A stretch of 64,000 nt of DNA from Mycteria americana (GCF_035582795.1 NC_134366.1:33589661-33653660); one strand, 5' to 3'; counted from the first letter of the stretch, positions 14,520 to 25,944 are shown. Translations and numbers: made by a program. The notes: generated by a model from the sequence alone, not told the origin.

Positions 14520-14766
14520 CAGATAACTAATTTAAAAGTGTTTATTAGATTTCTCCTCTTATTTTCCAAATAGACACAATAGTCTTTCTATGTTTGTTCT
14601 TCAAATTGTACATATAAGTTTCTTATGAAATCTGATATACCAAAGCTGCTTGGTAAGAGTTCAAAATGATAGTAGAGACAGAGAGGTTAACTAAAATGTT
14701 TTAAAATGTTAGGTTTCCTAGTGCAGCTTCACCTCGTAGAGGCTATGGTCATTCCATTGTTGCTGG
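14520..14766 (-). other. AGR3: AGR3 3' UTR
   Basis: The transcript continues about 220 bases past the stop to an AATAAA signal. The 3' boundary near 14520 is inferred from the usual 10-30 base spacing to the cleavage site. A GT-rich stretch (gtgatggttt on the minus strand) follows, as expected for a downstream element. Confidence 0.65.
14541..14546 (-). terminator. AGR3: AGR3 polyadenylation signal AATAAA
   Basis: This is the first canonical AATAAA on the minus strand after the stop codon, in the context ctaataaacac, about 220 bases downstream. Confidence 0.7.
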
Positions 14767-14816
14767 TTACAGTTCTGTCTGAATGAGGCGTAGTGCTTTC
14801 TTCATGTTCTCTATTA
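14767..14816 (-). CDS. AGR3: AGR3 last coding exon, C-terminal QTEL and stop
   Basis: Acceptor ttttctttcag, then a split leucine and [15 protein letters not shown], with stop TAA at 14767-14769. The last four residues QTEL are a KDEL-like ER-retrieval signal (QSEL in human AGR3, KTEL in human AGR2). Confidence 0.96.
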
Positions 14817-17800
14817 CTGAAAGAAAAATAAATAAGAACTGTAAAAAAATACTTAAAGTGCATTTGTACAATTAAAAAGCCCACCTAGTTTGATTAGTAA
14901 ATTGTTCACATTGAAATTATTTTATGGTTACACCTTATATTTTAGAGCTTTCTGTTGTGAAAATTCTCACATTGATACTAAAGCAGAAGGTAAAAAGTTG
15001 CGTGAATCAAAATGTTTAACTTAAAGGGATTTGACAAGGCTGCTTTCAACTCCCTCACTTCTCAACAGCAAGCCTGGTAATCAGATGTGAAGTGCATATT
15101 TGTGGTGAGATACTGCATTGGTATCAGATAGATGGTATAGAGAAAGGACTAGCTCAACCTGAAAAATCACATTCTTTTCTGAAATATGGGTGTTAGGTGG
15201 TACCCAGGTAACCACCAACATTTATTTTCTGATTCCCGCCCACCACTGGCTCTTTACATTGCACAGTTGGATACCTTTGAGCATAGTGACTTTCACCATT
15301 CTCCAACAAACTGCTCAGATCTTGATCCTGAAAGTTCTCGCCCACGATCTTTCAACTTGTCTTACCTGAGTAGTCCCAATAAATTCAATGGGACAATAGG
15401 TGTGCTTAAGTGTTTTGCTAGAACAGGTTAGACTGTTATAATTTACTGCAAATGCTCACACGCAGTCCTTATTCATTACTTTGAGATCTTAATGGGTTCT
15501 CAAGCACAAATGATTGGGATGGGATGCATCTGGCTGCTTACAAGGTGAAATGCAAAGTAACACAATGAAGGGGGCACTTACGGAATGGTACGTCTTGTGG
15601 TTCGTAAGTGTAAAGCCGGTTGGAGTATCTTCCTGTGATATCAGCTCTTACTGTGAGAGATGGGTCTGAAAAAGTAATCGTATTAAACAGTGCTTTCCAT
15701 TCCCGCAACAGCTGAGGGCGATGTGGGTGGCACTACTTTGACAGCCCTGTTTCTGAGCTGTTCCGATTTCATCAATGAGGCAATTAAGAGGCTGTTACGC
15801 TCTGTTCCAACCAACTGCTCTTGGAGAAATCCTGAACAAAAGCTAATGCTCATTTTTATATTATGCAGCTCATTTTAAGTGATAGATTATACATGCATTT
15901 CATTCATATTTAAAGAAAAATATCCTGTTTTACAAGTTCTGGGGTTACATCAGGGGAGGCCAGTTTGACTGGATGCACACATAGTGAGGGTCATGTGTAC
16001 ATAATGCAGTATTAGCATGACCTACTGTGCTGGTTTTGGCTGGGATAGAGTTAATTTTCTTTATAGTAGCTAGCATGGGGCTATGTTTTGGATTTGTGCT
16101 GAAAACAGTGTTAATACAGAGATGTTTTTGTTGCTAAGTAGTGCTTATACTAAATCAAGGACTTTTCAGTTTCCCATGTTCTGCCAGGTGCACAAGAAAT
16201 TGGGAGGGGACACGGCTGGGACAGCTGACCCCAGCTGACCAAAGGGCTATTCCATACCATATGGCATCATGCTCAGTATATAAAGCTGGGGAAGAAGGAA
16301 GGGGGGGACATTTGGAGATGGCGTTTTTCTTCCTAAGTAACTGTTATGTGTGATGGAGCCCTGCTTTCCTGGAGATGGCTGAACACCTGCCTGCCCATGG
16401 GAAGGAGTGAATGAATTCCTTGTTTTGCTTTGCTTGTGTGCGCAGCTTTTGCTTCACCTATTAAACTGTCTTTATCTCAGCCCACAAGTTTTCTCACTTT
16501 TATTCTTCCGATTCTCTTCCCCATCCCACTGCAGGGGAGTGAGCGAGCGGCTGCGTGGGGCTTAGTTGCTGGCTGGGGTTAAACCACAACACCTACCTAG
16601 AGCCTTCAGAATGAAAATCTTGTGATTCTTAATGTTTCCATCACAGGAGCAAGTTGTTGTGGACATCTCTTCTCCCAGTTCCCCTTCAAAGCTTTTTGTT
16701 AACTAACTCCTGTTACTACATTACGCTCCGAGTGTGGGCTTCATCTCACCTAACTTTGGATGCCACCACAGCACTAGTGACTCTAGGCTCCCTGTACAGT
16801 CAGTGGAAAGCAACAGGCACTCTGGGGAATGATTCATTCAACCTATTCCAGAAGTAAGCTTTATGATGGGATAAATAATTTCCTTAGATGCCACTGACTA
16901 TTGACTTGCTCTGTGGTAATGTCCACGCTGTAGACATCTACATTCAGTCAGATATTTGACTGTTTTCACTAAACTTTGTCTTATAATAGCACTAGGAAGA
17001 AGCACAGAGAGCAAAAGCCGAGATGCTAATGGACATTTAAGCGTCTTGCTCCCAAACACAAATTAGGTACCCTTCAGAACGTATCTGTACCCGGAGGAAG
17101 TTTACGAGGGTCAAAGCCTGCGATAGAGGGGGAACTGAACTCAGATCTGCCAAGTTCCAAACTAATGCCGTGGTAATGATAAATTTTGAGCTATTTTATT
17201 CTTGTAAAATGAATAATTTTGATGTCCCCAAAGGCATAGATTCAGATATCACATCTTTGAAGATACGTAAATATTATACATACCTACAAACATGATTCGA
17301 GGCACGTATTGTCCATCAGGTGACAGATTTTTATCTGTGGTTTCATGCTGGCAGAGAAATTAAAGCTAATTATTAAAATTTTTCTGTAAATTTTGGTGTA
17401 GTACCACCTGTGAATAGTCTTGTACCAGAGGACAAAACCAAAAAAGGTACTACTTGTGTGTGTATACACATGCACAAATGCCTGTACTTACATGTTACTG
17501 AAATGCCAGAGATATTTAGCTAAAATGACATGAAAAAGCAAGACAAAGAAAGAGAAAGCACAAGCCAAGAAAATATACAAGCCAAACCTTCCCAAACCCT
17601 TCATACCATGAGATTCAGCATAACGAAGTTATTTTGGGCCATTTCCTGTATCTCTTCATTTTCTGCAAAAGCTTTCTTCAGTGCTGGAAGAAACACGATC
17701 ATTTTGAAGTCCATCTCAAATACTGCCTTTCCTTCTGCATTTAGGCACCATATTGGCTGGAGACTGGCCACATTGTTCCTGTCTCTGCTGATTCACATTC

Positions 17801-20800
17801 CTGAGAGGCACTCAAGGGCTCTATCACTGCTTTTTGTTTTTTTGACCCATGTCAGTACAACCTCCCGGCTATGAAAATGGAAGCTCTCTTCTGTTATTTA
17901 TGAAGCCTGTCTCAATGGATACCATGTCTCAGCTTGACAAAAGTGCATTATTCTCAGAAAATTCTATTAGATCAATTTCAGCAGCCCTGTCCTTGTCTCC
18001 TTCTCTAGTTACCAGTTCAGGAGAGCTAAACAATATTAAATCTGTTCAATGAGTCAGTAGCAAATCTGTGTCTTTTAATTTAAACTGATGAGTGCTGCAT
18101 TAGAGATAGGAGGAGAGCAGCACTGAGTATTTTTCATGTTCTTTGTTGGGTAGTTTCATAGTGGAGTTTTTGTAAATAACAGTAATAAATTCTTAGCTTT
18201 CAAATACATTTTCATTTACCTATTTCTTTAAGTAATTTTCAGTAAGTGCCAGGTATATATCTAGATAGGTGCAGTTTCTTATAAAAATATGGTCAAAAAT
18301 TTAACACTCAAAGAATCAAAATTACCTTGGCAGTATTGACAGTCTTCCAAATGATGAATTACCATCAGTGGCTTGTTACTTTATTAATAATAATAAAACA
18401 TGTAGTTAGATCATTTGACAAGTATGCAAATGGGTGATTTTACTAGCAGACTGGAAAAGGCAAATTACATTTCATCTTATGTTAACCCACAGTAAAACCA
18501 TACAGACATTCCATACAGAATTACAGAAATTTTTGGGCAAGGGAAAAGAACGTAACTCCTTCATAAAAGAACAAAATAGAGAAATAAAGTTTCTATATCT
18601 AAATAGGTTTTCTAAAGTAAGAAATTCTAGAAGAAAGAAACAATAGAGCCATCATCATTTCATTCCCAGTTAGTATATAATCAAACTGAAGAGCTATTTA
18701 ATACTGCTTAGGTGTGATGTTCTCCATGATTAAGAAAGTAAAAATAATCTGTATGAACTGGAATAAAATAATTTTTATAAAATTGGGTTTATCATCAAAT
18801 CCTTCCCATGAAAAAATTCATGGTTTTAAGCTTTCTTGAACAGATATACAGTAATTTTTTTTTTCTGTAAAGAGTTTAGTAAAGTATCAACATTTTATAT
18901 TTTTGGAAGTCAAAACATAAAACAATTCTGTGCATTTTCTCCTGTATTTTTTTAAACTACTGTTACTGTTCAGTAAATCAGTTACTAATGGCTGATCTGC
19001 TATCACTGTCAAGAGTTGTTCAGTACCTAGCCATTTTCACATAGGGTACATGAAATTAGTTGCCTTTGATTTTAAAAATAATTTGCCTTCGATTTAACCA
19101 TAGCTTATGCTACACTATTATGATCTAAAATGAACTGTAATAGAGATTTAAATGGGTATAGTTATGAATTCTCAAATATATTTTCAGCTGAATCCCAGAG
19201 AAGATTCAGAGTGGAACTTTCTACCAGGATAGTGAGAAACTGTGAGTACATCATGCACATACATCAGCTAATAAAGTGTTGGAGGAAACATCAGAGGCAG
19301 TAGATCACCATGCAAGAGCAAATGTAACTGATTTCCAGCTGTTGATTAAGGAAGGAATCAGAGGAATAATGAGATATACATATATATATATAAGATGTAT
19401 TTTTAAAATTATAGTATCTATTTATCTTTGCTTATTCAAATGACAACACTGCTGTAGTGACAAAGAAACAGCAGTGTTAAACACAGAGTTTCCTATTGGC
19501 CCATGATGTTGCTTCAGAGTCATAAGACCCCTGCAACAACTTTTATTTATAGGCACTAAATCTGTTTTATTTAACTGCGTGGTCTGCAGATCAGCTGTCA
19601 TGGTGTTTCTTTGTTCTGTTTCATTATAGTATTTTCAGGCATGACTATCTGATTAACAACTTTGTCTTTTAATCTCTTACCTTTTTTTTGCTTGATAAAG
19701 GCCTTCTTCATAAGTTTGTACCCAGGTTATTTCATCTCCCCACCCTAGAAATATAACACAAGGATTAACTGGTGGCCAGGTAAGTAACTCATAACAAATT
19801 ACATTTTTTATATTTATCAACAGTTGTCCACAAATAGGATTTGGTTTTTTTCAGGCAAAGTTTCTTAAACGTTGTGGCTATACTAATTCTACATCTCCTT
19901 ATAGGTGCCTTGGAAGATTAAAAAAACCCAAAAACAAACCCCTCAAAGCCAAAAAAACAAAGCCAAAACCCTCGGCTGGTTGAGTATCCAGTTCAAGTCC
20001 TCTGGCAAACCTATTAGATCTCTTTCTGAAAACTCAGAGGTCCCTAAATCAGCACCCAAATCCTTTATATCTTTATATTGTCTGCTCCATATTTCATGTA
20101 GACCCTGGGGCTTAAAGAGAAAGTTGGCTTATAAAGTTAGAGAAAAAAATAAAATATGACAGCTCAAATAAGATAGACTTTAATATGAACATTGTTAGAG
20201 TAGTCTTGGGTTTTAAGCTTAACTCTTGAGCCATGAATTTCAATCCCTGGCATTGCAAGTACTTATAATTTAGTAAAAGAATGGCTGTTAAACAAAAATC
20301 TCCACCTAAACAAAATCCTAATTAATCATCAGCTTCATAGCTCATCCATAGCTGGTGATCCACTGATCTCAAAAAGCAAATAATCCAGTTGCTTTCATGC
20401 CTTCAGATCCCAAAGATGCCAGCCCCTGTGTAGTAGATCCCTGCCTCCCAGGCAGTGTTGCTCCATTCATGACGGCCCTCATGGGAACTGTAGAACAGCT
20501 TCTGGATCTGGACCAGGTTAAGGCTCTGTTTCTTCTATGCTGTCTAGACAGCGCTTGGACCAGACCTGGTTATGCAGTGATTTGCTGTTAGCTTTCTCAT
20601 GGGACAATTGCTTGTGATGCTCTTAGGTCATCTCTTCTTTCAGGAGAGTGATTTCAGTTACAGATCTGTCTGGTTGATGGTGGGATTCTGGCACGTTGAC
20701 TAGTGTGTTCCCAGCCCTGGCTGAAGTCAACTGCTAACGTAGGTAACTGCACAGAGGAGCCAGCTAGGGTCATTTTGCAGCAGGTTTAAGTGTTCCCCTT

Positions 20801-22048
20801 TGATCTGTGAAAATTACAGGTGAAGTGCTCAAGGCATCCCAAAAGGCTTTAAATCAGAATTAGAAAACGGATTGTTTCTGTGACTGGTTTTTGTTGTTTT
20901 TTTTTTTTTTCAAAATTGCCAGAATTGAAGGGATTTTGTTATCTTTTTATGCATTTAGGCTTAGTGGGAAAAATAAATAATGATCTAGGCAAGATAGCCA
21001 ATAGATACCAGGTTGATTATAACCTTTCTCCGGGGATACCACTTAGGAGAAGTGATTTGCAATTTCTCTTTGGTTAGTCGAGGTGTTGCATGATTTTGTC
21101 AAGTGCTCCCTGAGCAATTAGGCTCAGATGGGACCTCTGTGACAGGTGGGACTTTGCCAGTGTTTTGTATGGGAAGACCTCAGAGGTGAGCAGTGGGGTC
21201 TGAAGGCTTTGCACAGCTTGAGGAAGAGGTCAGGGAGGGAGCTGGAGATGTTTTGGGGTGAATAGGCCTGAAAGGAGAGGGAAGATGGAGAAGAGGAAAA
21301 GACTTCACTCAGCTATTTCTCTGCTTGTATTTCTAGGGATTGATCAGGCATAAATAACTTAAAGTAGGGTCTTTAGTTAACCTCCAGGTTGAAAATGATG
21401 CACCACAACAAGTGAATTATTCACTGCAAAGCATGAATGTGACTATATGATGAAAAGCAAAAGCAAAAAAAAAGTCACGCAGAAAAACCCACCAGTAGCT
21501 CAAACTGTTGTTCTGTGTATAAAAATGGGTCTGTAGAAACATTGTTCCATAGCAACTGAAGTTATGAAACTGTGTTTCAGTAGATAATAAGTTACCATAA
21601 CATAGTATCTTTTAACTGATATACGAAAGAATATTTTTTCACTGATAGTCCTACAAGTGCATCCTGATTTGAGAGACTCAGTTTATTGGCTAGGTTATTG
21701 GCTTCTACTAGGTCACTGTGAATTATATAAATTATGCAGGTTACATGAGGCCCTCAGCCATATCCTTAAGAACAAACTGATGGAGTGAAATGACATGGAA
21801 TAAGAAGATGCACTACTTAGGGTGTCACTTAACACTAGAGAAACACACCTCAGTAACGCTTTCAGGTATATTCTAAATAAAAACATTTGTTGACCTATAT
21901 GGGAAGATGAGGAGGTAACTACATAAAGTAAATATACAGTACCTCTTGACAGCGTCTGAGGTGCTCTTTTTTCCTTTTTGATTGCCATTGCGAGGTTGGA
22001 AGAGACTGCAATTAGCAGGAAGGACAAGGCCAATGTTGAATGGAGCAT
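14767..22048 (-). CDS. AGR3: AGR3, anterior gradient 3 (protein disulfide isomerase family), complete coding region in seven exons
   Basis: Coding exons in transcript order are 22048-21943, 19744-19681, 18378-18326, 17683-17607, 17347-17284, 15665-15582 and 14816-14767. Every intron is GT/AG and the phases (1,2,1,0,1,1) join without a break into 165 residues; human AGR3 has 166. Residues 1-22 are a signal peptide ending in AMA. The lysine-rich IKKEKR and PQTLSRGWGD follow, then a thioredoxin-like fold with the active-site motif CQYC at 70-73, the cis-proline at 116 (YVPRIMF), a conserved [19 protein letters not shown] block from 122, and C-terminal QTEL, a KDEL-type retention signal. The family acts in the ER lumen of secretory and ciliated epithelia in protein folding; AGR2 is needed for mucin production. 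The signal peptide and the ending [12 protein letters not shown] point to AGR3 rather than AGR2. The cysteine at residue 73, where mammals have serine, is unusual. Identification is by recognised family sequence, not by a search. Confidence 0.96.
14817..15581 (-). other. AGR3: AGR3 last intron, contains an ancient palindromic repeat
   Basis: A GT/AG intron of 765 bases. An old palindromic repeat lies at about 15318-15427; the rest is unremarkable. Confidence 0.85.
15318..15427. repeat. Ancient palindromic repeat (MITE-like), in the last AGR3 intron
   Basis: The segment has ends cttgatcctgaaag and gtgttttgctagaacagg, around a near-palindromic core, gagtagtcccaataaattca then atgggac. From memory it belongs to the non-autonomous palindromic family common in reptiles and birds (core CCCATTGAAGTCAATGGG). 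The same family recurs at 33162-33317. Confidence 0.6.
15582..15665 (-). CDS. AGR3: AGR3 coding exon 6 ([18 protein letters not shown])
   Basis: Acceptor ctttttcag, then 84 bases completing an aspartate and encoding [27 protein letters not shown] and one base of leucine, with a consensus donor gtaagt. The block is nearly identical to human AGR2 and AGR3. Confidence 0.97.
16277..16284 (+). promoter_or_regulatory. TATA box (TATATAAA) of the solo LTR
   Basis: TATATAAA lies about 250 bases into the LTR, where U3 meets R. It would start transcription on the plus strand, antisense to AGR3. Activity is not shown by the sequence. Confidence 0.6.
16460..16465 (+). terminator. ATTAAA poly(A) signal of the solo LTR
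   Basis: An ATTAAA variant signal lies 176 bases after the LTR TATA box. The same motif is kept on the minus strand at 36420-36425 in the related LTR. Confidence 0.5.
17284..17347 (-). CDS. AGR3: AGR3 coding exon 5 ([13 protein letters not shown], cis-proline loop)
   Basis: Acceptor ctgccag, then [16 protein letters not shown] and RIMFV plus one base, donor gtatgt. It contains the conserved cis-proline (residue 116) that faces the active site in thioredoxin folds. Confidence 0.96.
17607..17683 (-). CDS. AGR3: AGR3 coding exon 4 ([12 protein letters not shown])
   Basis: Acceptor cgtgtttcttccag, then 77 bases completing an alanine and encoding [16 protein letters not shown] then NNFVMLNLM, ending in phase 0 at donor gtatga. 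It corresponds to the helix and strand after the active site in the thioredoxin fold. Confidence 0.96.
17684..18325 (-). other. AGR3: AGR3 intron between coding exons 3 and 4
   Basis: A GT/AG intron of 642 bases in which I saw nothing beyond intron sequence. The next intron (17348-17606, 259 bases) is also plain. Confidence 0.85.
18326..18378 (-). CDS. AGR3: AGR3 coding exon 3, carries the active-site motif CQYC
   Basis: Fifty-three bases between acceptor aag|T and donor G|gtaatt encode [17 protein letters not shown]. The two cysteine codons are TGT at 18339-18341 and TGC at 18330-18332. The pyrimidine tract before the acceptor is weak and AT-rich, but the split serine codon and the reading frame fit exactly. 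Human AGR3 has CQYS at this site. Confidence 0.95.
18379..19680 (-). other. AGR3: AGR3 intron between coding exons 2 and 3
   Basis: A GT/AG intron of 1302 bases. It holds a TA dinucleotide run near 19376-19392 and a perfect 11-bp inverted repeat at 19445-19455 and 19468-19478. No other feature was recognised. Confidence 0.85.
19681..19744 (-). CDS. AGR3: AGR3 coding exon 2 ([14 protein letters not shown])
   Basis: The acceptor ttatatttctag is followed by 64 bases that finish the split glycine and encode [20 protein letters not shown] plus two bases of a serine codon. The donor is gtaagag. WGD and QTYEEGL are family signatures, and the length matches the phase of both neighbours. Confidence 0.96.
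19745..21942 (-). other. AGR3: AGR3 intron between coding exons 1 and 2
   Basis: A GT/AG intron of 2198 bases. It holds a T14 homopolymer at 20897-20910 and an A-rich stretch near 19918-19965. I saw no coding exon or recognisable mobile element in it. Confidence 0.85.
21943..22048 (-). CDS. AGR3: AGR3 first coding exon: start codon, signal peptide
   Basis: ATG is at 22046-22048, followed by 35 codons plus one base, then the donor gt at 21941-21942 (AAGAG|gtactg). It encodes the hydrophobic signal peptide ([17 protein letters not shown]) and the AGR3-type [13 protein letters not shown]. The part of the exon upstream of the ATG holds no other ATG, so this start is the natural choice. Human AGR3 begins with two methionines; here only one is present because the preceding codon is ATA. 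Confidence 0.96.
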
Positions 22049-22087
22049 TATTTCTTTGAGAAGATCCCTTTCAACGCAGCAAGGAAA
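22049..22087 (-). other. AGR3: AGR3 5' UTR part of the first coding exon, with upstream splice acceptor
   Basis: On the minus strand a pyrimidine-rich tract ending in ttgttttccag places an acceptor AG at 22088-22089, so 39 bases of 5' UTR precede the ATG. This implies at least one further non-coding exon at higher coordinates. I could not fix its position. Confidence 0.75.
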
Positions 22088-25000
22088 CTGGAAAACAAAG
22101 CAACGGCTTTAGTCACGTGGATTTGTTACCTGGTACAGCGTAAATCAATGTGTGTCTTAGTGGTATTCTAACAATCTAGACTACAGAAGTAGTTTTGGTT
22201 ATTTCTATAAATGCCTTTGTGAGAAAAGTGCAAAATGGAGGTGCTTAATTTTATCATGCAGCATTGCTTTCAGCTGTCAAAATGAGGCTGCAGGGGACAG
22301 TTCTCACGACAGTGCGATCAGGGCAACAAAGTTCATTTCTGGTCACCCAGCATTTGTTTCTTATGAACTAGGACAACATTGTAATACTGGATCATGAAAA
22401 TTTCAGGACAGTGCTACTAGTTGTTCGGTCTGTTAGTTTTTTAATTTCACTGAAGTGTAACAGCATGGGATCTTTTTCATGGATAGTAGGTTTTTTGATC
22501 AAAACATGTCTCATGATATCCTCCTTAATAAAATAGAAAAATTGACAAGTATTTGCCTCCAGGTATAATACATTTTAAATTGGAAAATCCCTTCAGAATG
22601 TTGAAATTACCATCATTTTTTTAGCCTGCACTCAGTGAACCAGGATGTTAAAGATTGTGAGATAAATGTCAAAGAAATTTCCAGCTGTTTCTCACAATGA
22701 AAACAAAAAATTTCCCCATACTTCAAGGCATTTTTAAACTGATTTTCAGCTCAAGTCCTGCTTAATAAGACAATCCATCTGTGCTCCTGGCTATTTCAGT
22801 ATTTTGAAGGTGTTTGCTTCTCTTCGTGACAAAGGTCATTATAAGAAATTCAGTAACTTCTGGTCTTGATGAAAGTCAGAGAAAAAAAGCAACAGTTGAG
22901 GAAAGGAAAGCGACATTGCAAAGCCAAATTTTTTTAATTGATAAGTCTTCTTTCTGCCCACTACAATCATCTTTAGGCATTAAAGCTCAGATATTCAGGT
23001 GGATACCTGGTGATTTGAACTTAGTTAAAAACTATAATGCATGTAGCCCAGGATACCACCCAGTCCGCTTATCAGTTCTCGCTGGAGATTCCACTTTTCA
23101 GAGGCTGAGCTTTAGGAGTTACCAGGATGACCTGTTGAGAAAGTGCTTTGACTTAAATACAAAAAAAACCCAATCCCCCAAAGCACTTGTGCCTGTATTG
23201 ATACAGAAAATTTCAAACTTGAATTTAAAAGGGATATCCAATATGGAATTACAGCCCTGAGCACTGGCAAAAGAAGATGCTTCATGCTTCTTAGGACAGA
23301 GAGGCATGAAAAGTGCAGCAGCTTTTATCCTTACTTTAATGAATTCCTCAACATTACTAACATTACTGTTAACAGTTCAATTTCTGGTGAACAAATGCAA
23401 ACCCACTTCCAGTAGCTGGCGATCTCAATGCAAGAAAACTATTCTATTCAAGTGACTAGAGAAAAATTTGTCCATTAAAATGTGCAAAATTTTAGGAAAA
23501 ATGAAGTGTCATCTTACAGTAGGAATTCTGTATTTCTGAAGGTTGCTAAATAACTAATACATCCATTATAATATAGTTCTCCTCAGTCTTGTCCACAACA
23601 GTTCCCTTTCCCCCCATATGGCATCACAACTCTGGAGTTGTTCTTTGTTTCACATACTTCCCTCCTTAGGCTTGTTCATGTTAGCTATTGTTGACTGAGT
23701 TTTAGAAGGGAGTGTCCTTTGGAGCTTATTAATTATGCACATTAATTTGATGATTGGAGATTATGGATGTTTAATAAGAAAATGTGAAGTTTCCCAGTGC
23801 TTCCTAAGGAGAGACTTAACTTTTAGTTAAGTCTGGGGGATGAGGACTTTTTGGTAATAAAAATTCCATGCAAAGTGTCCCCATGTTTGTGCAGACCACT
23901 AACTTCAGTCAGCAAAAGCAGATCACTACACCCTAGTACTAGACTCTTGACAAATGAGTATTTGTAGCAACTCTTTGTGGAAGTTAATAACTATCTTTAG
24001 TATCAGTTTACCTATTAGATGTTAACAATAAAACCTAGCATTTATATTAACATGTTAAAATGCTATTTAAACATAATAGCATAGTCATGGCTTTGAAATC
24101 ACTCCAGATGATAACTTCTCTATGAAGCAGATATGGAATGTGAGAATCAGTTCTTTCTTTCATGATGTATTCATGAAAAAATCAAAGTGTAAATCTCTTC
24201 AAGTCAGAGCATTAATTATCTGAAGCTTAAATAATTGATTATCAGCCTATTGAAAGCCAGTAGGGGTTTCGAAGGATAATTGATAGCGCTGTAGCTGGAG
24301 GCAGTTTAAATTCAATATTCTGAATTTTTGATGTTACATGATCCAATGTTAGTTAATTGATTAAGAGAAAAAATGACAGCCAACACCATATAAATTGCCT
24401 TCATCTCTCTATCAGAACAAATGTTTTGCTAGCTAATCTCTAAGCAACTATCATTTGTCTTTTTTATATAACCAGGCTTGTAATGCATTTGTCAACCAAA
24501 CCTCATTGCTGTATTAAAGGAAAGTTAAGAATGAGAAATTTGCTCACCAGCAGCAATCAGTTCTCCTGATGGAAGGTCCTTTTTCCTGGAACTGGTTACT
24601 TAAAAATCAGTGTGGTTTAAGCGTAGAACACCTGAGCTGCCCGGGTCTCTGTGTAACAACAACAGCACATTCACCTGGGAAAAAATGAGAGGAACCTTTT
24701 AGCTGAAAACCAAATTCACGTGTTTCCACCCTCCCCCTTCCTTTTGTGCCATCCCTCCAACTTTTGCTCTTGTGAGTTCCCATGCTTATGCACTGAATCC
24801 TTGGATTTCTCTTCATCTTGGCTTGTATCAGGTGTCTTGTGTGAGGATTGGAAATAAATAGTGGCTTATGTGTGCCTGCTACTTCCCCCCTCAAACAGTT
24901 TGGGTCTGGCTTATGTCCAGTGAAAAAAGAAACCACCAATGAAAGCTGGAACTGTAGGTGCTTTTGTTCCCAGTGAATGGCTGGGTTCACTGGTGCTTGA

Positions 25001-25944
25001 AGATAGGTATGAACCTAATAGGAAGACATAAGAGTTACTTTGTGTAGAGGAATGTAATTAACAAATAAAAGGAACTTTTTTTTTTGAGGAGGAAATAAAA
25101 TTCTTTATTTAAAGAACATGGTTTAAAGTATCTGATTATTGCTTCTCTAAGTTGTAGTTTAAAAATGGTCTGACTCTTTGGACATGATGCTTGATATAAT
25201 TTTGACCTAAGTTGACTAATACAGGAAGAGTCCTTTATTCATCATCTTTTGCACAAAGAAGGAATTAGCTGCACCACCTTTTCGCTCCTTCTTGGATAGC
25301 TTTTGCAAGGGAATCAGAAGCAATCCTCTTTTGGTTCCTCCTCTCCCATGTATTTGTTTATATAGACTGTATGGTTATGCTTTTTCCTCCTCCTTTTCAT
25401 GTACAGTCTGAATTCTTATTTGTCTTTGATGCTTTGATCTACTGATGTTTGTTGTCACTGACGTGTATGTGATTAATGACGTACAGTTCTTGTATTATGT
25501 AGTATCAACTATTTTTGTACCAAAAAGTGTAAAATGTGACTTTTGTATTTTTAGTGCTGACTTATCTTTAACACTTGTAATGGAGAATTCAAACTTACAT
25601 TTCCAGTTAAAAAAGTATAGTAAATGTATTTAAATCCATAATACGCTTAGCTTCTGGAATAGCTGAAAAAGCAAGGGATGTAGTTTGGTTACAAAAGAAA
25701 TGTAGGCAGATATTTAAATTAAAGTGTTCCATTGCATTTCTTCATTTAAATTTTAAGCAAATAAAGAAGGCTATCTGAAGTCAAACCAAGGATGATTTAA
25801 AGAACCTCCCTTCATCCAAGCTTCGGGTTTTCACATAGAAATTCCAGGCACTGAAGCTTCCATTCTACTTAATCTTCAACTAATTACAGATCATTAAGTA
25901 ATTAGAAATATAGAAATTTTCCAAGTGTAGTGAAGTGGATTGCT

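Larger units (their letters stand above)
16026..16591 (+). mobile_element. Solo LTR of an avian endogenous retrovirus (ERVL-like), inserted in AGR3
   Basis: The element runs from TGTGCTGGTTTTGGCTGGGA to GGTTAAACCACAACA, with the TG...CA ends of an LTR. It is flanked by a perfect 5-bp target duplication, CCTAC, at 16021-16025 and 16592-16596. Five-base duplications suit the ERVL class. Inside are a TATATAAA box and an ATTAAA poly(A) signal in the expected order. No retroviral coding region accompanies it, so it is a solo LTR left by recombination. It resembles the common LTR family seen again, on the other strand, at 36294-36979. Family naming is from memory of avian repeats; the ends and duplication are seen directly. 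Confidence 0.9.
15666..17283 (-). other. AGR3: AGR3 intron between coding exons 5 and 6, interrupted by a solo LTR
   Basis: A GT/AG intron of 1618 bases. A solo LTR occupies 16026-16591 in the orientation opposite to the gene; the flanks hold nothing recognised. Confidence 0.9.

Noticed and set aside
22814..23260. 148-codon open frame
   Set aside because: No recognisable domain, no splice context, and composition like the surrounding AT-rich DNA.
24607..24990. 127-codon minus-strand open frame upstream of AGR3, considered as a first exon or neighbouring gene
   Set aside because: No signal peptide, no family match and no plausible splice joining to 22087.
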